A DNA stretch of 64,000 nucleotides from Marinobacter sp. SS13-12 (GTDB taxonomy: Bacteria > Pseudomonadota > Gammaproteobacteria > Pseudomonadales > Oleiphilaceae): assembly GCF_030227115.1 (NCBI RefSeq), contig NZ_JASSUA010000001.1, positions 2,728,001-2,792,000 of the forward strand. The letters run 5' to 3'. Both the position numbers and the translations under genes were made by a program. Positions 56,938 through 64,000 of this stretch are shown here, one piece after another. The notes below the pieces were generated by a model, which was given only the letters and a program-made list of their open reading frames with translations, was not told the origin of the DNA and made no database searches. How positions within the stretch are numbered: the stretch's first letter is position 1; each line of letters begins with the position of its first letter.

Positions 56938-57516
56938 CGTAATAGCACTGTAGAGGCTGTGGTCCCGGAGAACGTAGCGGTGTTCGCTCCAGTACTCCGC
57001 ACCACCCACGCCGTAACGGAAACAGGCCAGCAAGGTGGCACTGCCCGTCAGCGTTGACAGTGCCTGGACTGCTTCAGGCTGTCGCAGCCCGATTTTTCGG
57101 CTGGCCAGTTGGCTCACCAGATTGACCTGCGCACCCGAATGACGTTGTGACTTGTCACACAGCGCGCATGCAGCACCATACAGCCAGGCAGTCACGTATT
57201 CCTTTACGGCGTTCGGGGCTGTATCAAGCTCCAGTCCTTTCTCCCGACAATCCCTTTCCTGAATGCTCAACAATATATGCAACTGGGTAATCAACCCGCA
57301 TTTGTCCAGTCCGCGACTGGCAAGGCCGTGGCCAGCATCCACACGGTTGGGACCGAACGGCTGCCGCGTCGGGGCAGGTGATGAAAATTCCGGATGAGTG
57401 GTGGGTGCCGCCGGCACGAAGGGATCATGTCGCACCAGCGTGAGCATCCGGAAGGCAAGCAGCAACAACAACGCAATGAGCGCGACTTCAATCAGTAAAA
57501 CGATGCTGGTTGTCAT
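56920..57516 (-). CDS. Hypothetical membrane-anchored protein
   Basis: A 198-residue protein with an N-terminal transmembrane helix (about 4-24), a proline-rich linker and a helical domain with several cysteines (LYGAACALCDKSQ, LLACFRYG). No family is recognised. GGAG precedes the ATG at 57516. It ends inside the convergent gene's last codons. Confidence 0.65.
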   Translation of the reverse strand: MTTSIVLLIEVALIALLLLLAFRMLTLVRHDPFVPAAPTTHPEFSSPAPTRQPFGPNRVDAGHGLASRGLDKCGLITQLHILLSIQERDCREKGLELDTAPNAVKEYVTAWLYGAACALCDKSQRHSGAQVNLVSQLASRKIGLRQPEAVQALSTLTGSATLLACFRYGVGGAEYWSEHRYVLRDHSLYSAITSNAFV

Positions 57517-57654
57517 AAGCGCTCCGGATTGCCTGAGGGTGACTGTTACATCATTAATCCGGATTGTAACCAAATGTATCCCGGGACACGAAGGGAACCG
57601 GGTTAAATCTGGTCTGCAAATGGTGGAACTGTGACGTGGTATCCACTGGAGTAA

Positions 57655-59121
57655 CTAACAGGTCGGCATGGTTTGCAGCGCCAGCTTCTTGCGAATATAC
57701 CGGCCGAGGATATCAACACCGATGTTCAGCGAGGCGGTAATCAGGATAAGCACCATCGCTTTGTCGAACTGGATGTTCTGGATGGCGCTGTCGACATAAA
57801 AGCCGAGCGTGTAGATGCCCAGAATGCCCAGAATCGCTGTTTCCCGCATGATGATTTCCCACCGGTAGAACAGGAATGCAAGAAACGATCGGTAAACCCG
57901 GGGTACAAGCTCGTAGGTGTATCGGTTGAGACCTGTGGGCGCATCTGGCCGCAGACGGATGAAGCTGGACTGGCGGCCAATCAGATGGCCGATAATACCG
58001 CCATTGTGCAGCGCAAGCGCTACCACGGCAGGCAGCATTGAAGGCCCCCACAGCTGCAGCAGAATGTAGGCAAGAATGTATTCCGGTGTTGAACGCAGGA
58101 TCACCAGGAACACGTGGCCACTCGTACGACGCACCGGGCCGCCAAAGTGGGTGGAAATCAACGGAAATGCCAGCAGGGCAATGAGACCGGTGGCAACCAG
58201 TGCGATCTGGGTGAGTAACACCGTATTCCAGATACCGGGCAGAGCCTGCGTGACAAACAGATCACCGAGCCAGGCACCCATTCCTGCCCAGCCCTCTTCG
58301 TTTTTCAGGGGGGAAGGCACAATATCTTCGGTAAAGAACCGGGTGACGTTGCCCCAGATAATGGGCATGCCGTCGCCCAGGAAAAAGGGTGCACCAAGGA
58401 TGTACACCGGTAGCAGCTTGGGCTTGACCCAGAGCGGCAGGGTGGCAATGAGCACATAAAACAGGATCAGCATGGCGCCGGCGTCGGAGTAATGCCCCTG
58501 GGAGAATGCAGATTCCAGGTAAAACCCGAGTGTTGGCAAACCCACGAAGCCAAGAATGGCACTGGACCGCAGGCCGCACTCAAGGCGATAGGCAGTATAG
58601 GTGCGCATCTGCACCCAGCAATCCGGAATTCGGGCGTATAGAAAGGCTGAGATCACGCCGGTTCCTGGAGGCAGCAGGCGCCCCGGCTCCGGGTCTGCTT
58701 CTTCGAGAATCTCGGAATAAACCTTGGCAAAAATGCCGGAATAGGGAATGGCAATGGCCAGTACGCCCGTCAGCGGATGGAAACCAAAAAACTGCAGGAA
58801 AATCAGAGCCCAGAAGAGTTCATGGATGGCCCGTATAAAAGCACAGAAAATCCGTACCGGGTAGGCTCGGTAAACCAGCGCCAACAGGAATCCGCACACA
58901 CTGCCCAGGGCCACACCCACAAACGCAAAGGCAACGGTACGGAGCAGGGCGGTTGCCAGCCCTTCGGTACTGAAAAAATCGGGAGTGACCACACCGAGGA
59001 AGAAGCGCCCCAGGTCTTTCCAGGGGTTGGCCGCGGTGATGGCAATGTCCGCAAAGACCAGACCCACCAAGGCAATGGCGGTAAAGATCAGACTGGTTCT
59101 CACGGTTGGTGAAGACAACAT
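57655..59121 (-). CDS. Fused double PhnE-like ABC permease (putative selenium oxyanion transporter)
   Basis: A 488-residue membrane protein made of two tandem PhnE-type permease domains. The first contains ALGSVCGFLLALVYRAYPVR and GVLAIAIPYSGIFAKVYSEILEE; the second contains FLVILRSTPEYILAYILLQ, ALALHNGGIIGHLIGRQSS and YRWEIIMRETAILGILG. Ordinary PhnE is about 260 residues and works as a dimer, so this chain supplies both halves. ATPase and binding protein genes lie upstream in the same operon. The neighbouring senB and selD point to selenium, not phosphonate, as cargo; this is inference. Confidence 0.85.
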   Translation of the reverse strand: MLSSPTVRTSLIFTAIALVGLVFADIAITAANPWKDLGRFFLGVVTPDFFSTEGLATALLRTVAFAFVGVALGSVCGFLLALVYRAYPVRIFCAFIRAIHELFWALIFLQFFGFHPLTGVLAIAIPYSGIFAKVYSEILEEADPEPGRLLPPGTGVISAFLYARIPDCWVQMRTYTAYRLECGLRSSAILGFVGLPTLGFYLESAFSQGHYSDAGAMLILFYVLIATLPLWVKPKLLPVYILGAPFFLGDGMPIIWGNVTRFFTEDIVPSPLKNEEGWAGMGAWLGDLFVTQALPGIWNTVLLTQIALVATGLIALLAFPLISTHFGGPVRRTSGHVFLVILRSTPEYILAYILLQLWGPSMLPAVVALALHNGGIIGHLIGRQSSFIRLRPDAPTGLNRYTYELVPRVYRSFLAFLFYRWEIIMRETAILGILGIYTLGFYVDSAIQNIQFDKAMVLILITASLNIGVDILGRYIRKKLALQTMPTC

Positions 59122-59137
59122 AGATAGAGGGTCTGGT

Positions 59138-59788
59138 TCAGTAAAGCGGCATGATATCTGCCGGGGTCAGCTTTTCGCTGAACTCATCCAGAGCAACCTG
59201 CCCATCCTGGATGCCGACAATCCGTGTGCAATAGGCCAACGCCAGCTCCACATCGTGAAGTGCAATTACGCTGGTTTCGAAACGCTCCTTCAGTAGCCGC
59301 ATAATCTGGTGAGCCATAGGACCGTCCAGCGCCGATACCGGCTCATCGGCAAGTAACAGACCGGACTTTCGGTAAAGTGCCCGGGCAATGGCAACCCTCT
59401 GTCGCTGTCCGCCAGACAACGAGGCCGCGGGAATCCATACCTTTTCCGGCATCCCGAGCTCGGATAGAAGGTCTTTCACTTCGCGACGGTCCTTTGCAAA
59501 TGGGCGCATCAGCGTAACAACGTTGTACCAGGTGGGATTCGCATCCAGGCGGCCCATGTACACGTTATGGAACACCGGCAAGGCGTTCACCAGCCCGAGA
59601 TCCTGGGGCACCAGAGATGCCAGACTTTCGACTTCCTGGTACACAAGTCGTATCAGCGTGGATTTGCCAGCACCACTACGACCGACCAAGGCGACTTTTT
59701 CGCCCTTTTTCACATTCAGGGAGAGCGGGCCGATAACCCGCTCTCCGTCAAACGATGCTGTCAGGCCATTCAGATCAAATCCTGACAT
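59138..59788 (-). CDS. PhnC-like ABC transporter ATPase
   Basis: A 216-residue ATPase, shorter than E. coli PhnC (about 260). Walker A is VGRSGAGKSTLIR, Q-loop LVPQDLGLV, signature LSGGQRQRVAIARAL, Walker B LLLADEPVSALD and H-loop VIALHDVELAL. It sits between the binding protein and fused permease genes; its ATG overlaps the binding-protein stop. It energises uptake of the substrate bound by the PhnD-like protein. Confidence 0.9.
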   Translation of the reverse strand: MSGFDLNGLTASFDGERVIGPLSLNVKKGEKVALVGRSGAGKSTLIRLVYQEVESLASLVPQDLGLVNALPVFHNVYMGRLDANPTWYNVVTLMRPFAKDRREVKDLLSELGMPEKVWIPAASLSGGQRQRVAIARALYRKSGLLLADEPVSALDGPMAHQIMRLLKERFETSVIALHDVELALAYCTRIVGIQDGQVALDEFSEKLTPADIMPLY

Positions 59789-60657
59789 TAATCGATGATT
59801 CCGATCTGCTTACCGACAACCCGAATTGGTTCGTAGGCGTCATTTGAAACCGGAATGAAACCACTGCGAGGAAAGCTCTCCAGGAGCTCAGGGTCATCCA
59901 TTGCCAGCAGTGCTTCCTGAACGCGCTGTGAAAACCCTTCGCCGAAACGTTCGTTGACGTCGCCACGAATGGTCCACTGATAGTTAGGGTAGGAAGGGGT
60001 TGTCCAGATGACTTTAACAGCATCCGTATCAATATTGTTGCTCTCCATTTCCTTGTCCCAGACCGAGAAATTGATTGCGCCGACGTCGTAGGTGCCCGCC
60101 TCAACAAGACGAAGCGTGCGGGTGTGGTTACCGCTGAATCCAACGCGGCCAAAAACTTCCTCAGGGCTTTCCCCAAAGGCTTCGCGAACATAGTATTCCG
60201 GAATAAGGCGGCCGGAAGTGGAACCTTTGGAGCCAAAGGTAAAGGTTTTGCCGCGGAGCTCGTCCGAAAGGCTTTCCATTTCATCGAGCCCGGTACTTTT
60301 ATGGGCAATAAAGTGAGAGTAGAACGCTTTGTCTTCAACGCCCTGGGCAATCGCTTCGGAGCCTGGAACCAGTTCCCGGGCCTGTACGCCTGAAAGGCCT
60401 CCGAACCAGGCCAGTTGGACCTGATTGTTTCGGAACGCCGAAATCGCGGCGGCGTAGGACTTCACCGGAATATAGCGAACGTCTACGTCCAGCTCCCCGG
60501 ACAGGTAGTCTGCGATGCCCTTGAATCGCTCTACCAGTTTGGTTTCGTCCTCATCGGGGATTGCTGTAAATACCAGCGTTTGAGCCGAAGCTGTCGCAGA
60601 AGCAATAAACACCAGTAAGCTGGCTGCAGCCAATTTCCGTATCAGATTCAGTCGCAT
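59788..60657 (-). CDS. PhnD-like periplasmic binding protein (putative selenate/selenite ABC transporter)
   Basis: A 289-residue binding protein with a signal peptide (cleavage near ATASA, residue 25). The mature part has the PhnD/phosphate-phosphonate-binding pattern: LVERFKGIADYLSGELDVDVRY, AWFGGLSGVQA, FTFGSKGSTSGRLIPEYYV and VWTTPSYPNYQW-like segments. It belongs to the group annotated as putative selenate ABC transporter binding proteins, found beside selD. Actual ligand (selenite, selenate or another oxyanion) is untested. First gene of the three-gene transporter operon, divergent from senB. Confidence 0.85.
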   Translation of the reverse strand: MRLNLIRKLAAASLLVFIASATASAQTLVFTAIPDEDETKLVERFKGIADYLSGELDVDVRYIPVKSYAAAISAFRNNQVQLAWFGGLSGVQARELVPGSEAIAQGVEDKAFYSHFIAHKSTGLDEMESLSDELRGKTFTFGSKGSTSGRLIPEYYVREAFGESPEEVFGRVGFSGNHTRTLRLVEAGTYDVGAINFSVWDKEMESNNIDTDAVKVIWTTPSYPNYQWTIRGDVNERFGEGFSQRVQEALLAMDDPELLESFPRSGFIPVSNDAYEPIRVVGKQIGIID

Positions 60658-60801
60658 TTCAATTTCCTTGTGTTTGATCGTTGATTCAGCGGGTGAGGAT
60701 AACGTGATTTACCTCAACTCTGAACATCTATACGATTCAATCGGCTAAACAGGTTATGGATATCCATCAAAAATGACGAAATTTTCCGGAGCCCTTCACC
60801 C

Positions 60802-61782
60802 ATGAACATTACCCTGATAACGCCAGCACCTCCGGGCTCCAGGGCAGGAAATCGGGCAACGGCAGAGCGCTGGAGCCAGCTGCTGGAAAATGCCGGGCAC
60901 CAGGTGAACATTGTCACGGAATACCATGGTGAGCCTTGTGACCTGCTCATTGCGCTGCACGCCTGGAGAAGCCACGAGGCTGTTGCGCGTTTCCGGGCCC
61001 GGCATCCGTATACCCCTTTGATTGTCGTGTTAACTGGCACCGACATTTATGACTATCAACTCCGCTTTCCTGACGTTACCCACGATTCCATGACGCAGGC
61101 CGACTGCCTTGTCGGGCTTCATCATCGGGTTGGTCAGGATATCCCCGAACGCTTTACCCGGAAGCTGACGACTGTTCTCCAGTCAGCGGACCAACCTGCG
61201 AGGGCATCAGGCCTGAAACAGGATTTTGATATCTGCGTTATCGGCCACCTCCGCGACGAAAAAGACCCCCTTCGCGCTGCGTTGGCGGCCAGACAGTTGC
61301 CAGAGGCCTCCGCCATTCGAGTGATCAATGCCGGCAAGGCCCACACAATGGAGTGGGAACAAAAAGCCCTTGCTGAACAGGAGGCAAACCCCCGTTTCCA
61401 ATGGCTCGGGGAGGTGGATAAACCCGCCATCCAGGAACTGATGAGCCACTCCCGTGCGATGGTGATCAGCTCAGTGATGGAAGGGGGCGCCAATGTTGTC
61501 TCTGAGGCCTGCCGCGCGGGCCTGCCCGTCATCGCCTCGGATATCTCTGGCAATATTGGCCTGCTGGGCGACGATTACCCTGGGTATTTCCGTGTGGGTA
61601 ATGACACCGATCTGGCCAGACTGTTACTGCGAGTGGAGCAATCCCCGGAATTTCTGGGGGAGCTGGAGGATCGCGTCAAGGCGTTGGCAGGCAGTTTTAC
61701 CCCGCAGTCGGAGCAGGCTTCATTATTGGCAGCGATTGAAAAGGCAGTAGCCGGGCGTACCCGGCTCAATCCCTCAGAGTAA
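60802..61782 (+). CDS. senB: SenB-type selenosugar synthase (TIGR04348 glycosyltransferase)
   Basis: A 326-residue GT-B glycosyltransferase. The start NITLITPAPPGSRAGNRATA is the hallmark of the SenB family, followed by HAWRSHEAVARF, VLTGTDIYDYQLRF and the C-terminal sugar-nucleotide site MEGGANVVSEACRAGLPVIAS. In Variovorax SenB uses selenophosphate and a UDP-sugar to make a selenosugar for selenoneine synthesis. Context supports this: divergent from the putative selenium transporter, and convergent with selD, whose product selenophosphate is its substrate. No SenA (the sulfoxide-synthase-like partner) is present here. Confidence 0.85.
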   Translation: MNITLITPAPPGSRAGNRATAERWSQLLENAGHQVNIVTEYHGEPCDLLIALHAWRSHEAVARFRARHPYTPLIVVLTGTDIYDYQLRFPDVTHDSMTQADCLVGLHHRVGQDIPERFTRKLTTVLQSADQPARASGLKQDFDICVIGHLRDEKDPLRAALAARQLPEASAIRVINAGKAHTMEWEQKALAEQEANPRFQWLGEVDKPAIQELMSHSRAMVISSVMEGGANVVSEACRAGLPVIASDISGNIGLLGDDYPGYFRVGNDTDLARLLLRVEQSPEFLGELEDRVKALAGSFTPQSEQASLLAAIEKAVAGRTRLNPSE

Positions 61783-64000
61783 TCGGCTCAATCGGGCCCG
61801 TCTCATCCTGGGGCTGTACCCGGCCAATGATCGCTGTATGCGGGTACCCCAACGATTTGAGTTCGCTGACACAGGCTTCAGCCTGATCGGCCGGCACGCT
61901 GGCCAACAGGCCACCCGCCGTCTGGGGATCGAAGATCAACGGATAGCGAGGGTGCTTCACCCACTTCTCCTGATCGCGGATACCGCGCCGCAGCCGGATG
62001 TTGGCAGGCTGCAGCGAGCTGAGAATGCCCGCTGCTGCGGTTTCTTCGGCGCCGGGCAGAATTGGAATCGCCCCCAGGTCCAGCTCTGCGTCTACGCCGG
62101 ATGGCCGGGTCATTTCCACAAGATGCCCAAGCAGACCAAAACCGGTCACGTCCGTGCAGGCTTTCGAACCATAACGGCGCAGGCACTGGGCAGCTTCCTT
62201 GTTGGACTGCACCATTGACGCCAGTGCCGCATCAATCCAGCGACCCTTCGCTTCCAGTTTTGCGTGGGCGGCGAACAGGGTGCCGGTACCGATAGGTTTG
62301 GTCAGAATGAGCACATCTCCGGCCCGCAGGCCGCCTTTGCTCATAACCTCGCCGGGATCGATCAGGCCGTTGACAGCAAAGCCCAGGGCCAGTTCACGGC
62401 CTTCACCGGTATGGCCACCCACCAGGGCGCAACCTGCTTCGTTGAGCACTTCCACCGCGCCAGACATCATCTGGTAAACGACGTCTTCCACCTTGGACTC
62501 AATGCCATAGGGTACGGTCGCGACGGCCGTAGCGCTCTGGGCTTCAGCACCCATGGCAAAGACGTCACCCAGTGCGTGATTGGCCGCAACCTTGCCAAAC
62601 ACGTAGGGGTCATCAATAAACGCACGGAAGAAGTCGACCGTATGCACTACGGCCTTGCCCGGCGGCACCGTCAGCACAGCAGCGTCGTCCGGCGCATGCA
62701 GGCCGATCAGAATGTCATCCCGCTCGATGGGGCGCAGCTCACCCAGTGCCCGTGACAGTACCGTGCTGCCGACTTTGGCACCGCATCCGCCACACCGCAT
62801 GGCAACCGCAGATATAGCCTGGGATGCTTCTTCGGCATTCTGCGCCGCACCGGTGTCGGGCAGGGCAGAATTCTCTTCCATGGCCGGAAGGTCGTTGAAC
62901 TTCGCCATGAAGCGCTTATCGATCTGGTTCTTCCAGCGCCATACCCACTTGCCGGCAAAGGACATATCCCCGCGGGACGCTACGGCAAACTTGTCGCCTG
63001 TACTGATAAGTGCCAGCCATTTTTTCTGAGGGCTGAAGGGTTTGACAGCCTTGCCGAGGGCGTAGCGCTTGAGGTTGTCTGCCAGCGGGCGGCCCTGACG
63101 GACGGCAAATACGCCGGCTTTTTCACGGGGATGATTAACAACATTGGCGATATCCCCAACGGCAAAAATGTCGTCGTCGGTTTCTGTCTGCAGGGTGTCC
63201 TTTACCCGGATAAAGCCACCGTCGTCCAGGGCCAGTCCGGTATCCTCCAGCCACTGCGGGCCGCCGGCCCGGGTTACCCAGAGCACCTCATCCACCGCGT
63301 GTGAGTCACCAGATTCTGTGGTCAGGTGGCCTGCATCGACTTTCGAGACCGCCGCCCCCAGATGAACTTTTACCCCGCGGCTTGCGAGCTTGTCGGCAAA
63401 GACCGCACGCACCTTTTGATTGTGAGTGGGCAGTATCTGGCTTTCCGCATCGAAGAGGTGAAAGTGCAATTGGTCCGGGTCATGGCCCCGTTTCTCAAGT
63501 TCATTACGGAGCCGGAACTGCATGGCGAGGGTCAGCTCCACACCGCCGGCGCCGGCACCGACCACCGCTACCGACATCGGTCCTTCGTGGTTCTCCAGCC
63601 GGGAGAGCAACGACAACCAGCGGTTATTGAAACCATTGATCGGCTTGACCGGTACGGCATGCTCTTGCGCACCATCCACGTCCAGAACTCGGGGCGAAGA
63701 GCCGATGTTCACTGACAGAATGTCGTAAGGTACATCGGGCCGGGACCGACAATTGACCCGCTTGCTGTTACGGTCAATGCCAATGGCTTCGTCCCGGTAG
63801 AACCGGGCGCCGGCAAACTCGGCCAGCTTGCTCAGGTCAATATGGACGTCGTCATAGGTATAGTGCCCGGCCACGTAGCCGGGCAACATGCCGGAGTAAG
63901 GCGTATGGGTGTCTCGGCAGATGAGGGTGAGGCGGACACCCGGTACGGGATTCATGGCGAAACGCTTGAGAACCCCGACGTGGCTGTGCCCGCCGCCAAC
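61766..64000 (-). CDS. selD: FAD/NAD(P)-oxidoreductase-SelD fusion (selenide, water dikinase), partial
   Basis: A fusion cut at the right window edge. The N-terminal part, starting outside the window, is an NDH-2/pyridine nucleotide-disulfide oxidoreductase-like domain (GGGHSHVGVLKR at the edge, then VVGAGAGGVELTLAMQF and FAVGDIANV). The C-terminal 345 residues (from about 62800) are SelD: GGCGAKV with the catalytic Cys and Lys, HTVDFFRAFIDDPYVFGKVA, ANHALGDVFAMGA and VGGHTGEGRELALG. SelD makes selenophosphate from selenide and ATP. The reductase domain might supply reduced selenium; that is inference. Its stop overlaps the end of senB by 17 bases. Confidence 0.92.
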   Translation of the reverse strand, partial: VGGGHSHVGVLKRFAMNPVPGVRLTLICRDTHTPYSGMLPGYVAGHYTYDDVHIDLSKLAEFAGARFYRDEAIGIDRNSKRVNCRSRPDVPYDILSVNIGSSPRVLDVDGAQEHAVPVKPINGFNNRWLSLLSRLENHEGPMSVAVVGAGAGGVELTLAMQFRLRNELEKRGHDPDQLHFHLFDAESQILPTHNQKVRAVFADKLASRGVKVHLGAAVSKVDAGHLTTESGDSHAVDEVLWVTRAGGPQWLEDTGLALDDGGFIRVKDTLQTETDDDIFAVGDIANVVNHPREKAGVFAVRQGRPLADNLKRYALGKAVKPFSPQKKWLALISTGDKFAVASRGDMSFAGKWVWRWKNQIDKRFMAKFNDLPAMEENSALPDTGAAQNAEEASQAISAVAMRCGGCGAKVGSTVLSRALGELRPIERDDILIGLHAPDDAAVLTVPPGKAVVHTVDFFRAFIDDPYVFGKVAANHALGDVFAMGAEAQSATAVATVPYGIESKVEDVVYQMMSGAVEVLNEAGCALVGGHTGEGRELALGFAVNGLIDPGEVMSKGGLRAGDVLILTKPIGTGTLFAAHAKLEAKGRWIDAALASMVQSNKEAAQCLRRYGSKACTDVTGFGLLGHLVEMTRPSGVDAELDLGAIPILPGAEETAAAGILSSLQPANIRLRRGIRDQEKWVKHPRYPLIFDPQTAGGLLASVPADQAEACVSELKSLGYPHTAIIGRVQPQDETGPIEPITLRD

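Overview
The window reads as chromosomal DNA of a marine, respiring gammaproteobacterium, most likely Marinobacter or a close relative. This is an inference from the proteins: a two-subunit CioAB-type bd oxidase with CydDC, ETF and ETF-QO under a PsrA-type operator, HsbR/HsbA-like signalling, phasin and PhaD-like genes, DUF2970, DUF445 and DUF1285 proteins, and a moderately high GC content. There are two tRNA genes, no rRNA, no CRISPR array, no intact insertion sequence and no recognisable phage. Almost all of the window is dense core-type genome.

Layout, left to right. 1-8.9 kb: end of an unknown membrane protein, a DUF2970 gene, metH, divergent nfuA, a DUF445 membrane protein, then yccA-tusDCBE (tRNA 2-thiolation relay) on the minus strand, next to tRNA-Ser(UGA). 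The order serT-yccA-tus resembles that of E. coli. 9.3-14.4 kb: hemH with a sulfur-linked set (blh and two YeeE/YedE half transporters), a phasin gene, a PhaD-like TetR regulator and xthA. 14.5-22.5 kb: an eight-gene, translationally coupled minus-strand operon for membrane lipid modification (desaturase, NTF2-like, SDR, FAD oxidoreductase, DUF1365, Cfa-type methyltransferase, DUF2878, periplasmic protein), with a divergent renalase-like flavoprotein. 22.5-28.7 kb: HD phosphohydrolase, an HsbR/HsbA-like phosphatase and STAS pair, gpsA, sixA, DUF1285 and slyD. 28.7-32.6 kb: ETF-QO divergent from etfBA, with a perfect PsrA-like palindrome between them. 32.6-41.8 kb: small membrane proteins, a saccharopine-dehydrogenase-like protein, cioA-cioB-cydD-cydC and a methyltransferase. 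41.8-46.8 kb: tRNA-Leu(UAA) followed by a looser, accessory-looking block (VIT1-like, MFS, VOC, Crp/Fnr regulator, lipoprotein). 46.9-57.5 kb: two enoyl-CoA hydratase-like proteins, an EamA transporter, a patatin, a DUF6351 lipoprotein hydrolase, DUF192, an ABC-2 exporter and three hypotheticals.

57.6-64 kb is the most interesting part: a selenium locus. A PhnCDE-like ABC transporter of the kind predicted to carry selenium oxyanions is divergent from a SenB-type selenosugar synthase. SenB converges, with overlapping 3' ends, on a SelD fused to an N-terminal FAD oxidoreductase that runs off the right edge. Read together, the genes suggest uptake of a selenium anion, its activation to selenophosphate and its transfer to a sugar. 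SenA, the last enzyme of selenoneine synthesis, is not in the window, so the end product is open.

All calls come from reading the sequence and translations. No database search was run. Start sites were chosen from Shine-Dalgarno-like sequences, translational overlaps and family N-termini.
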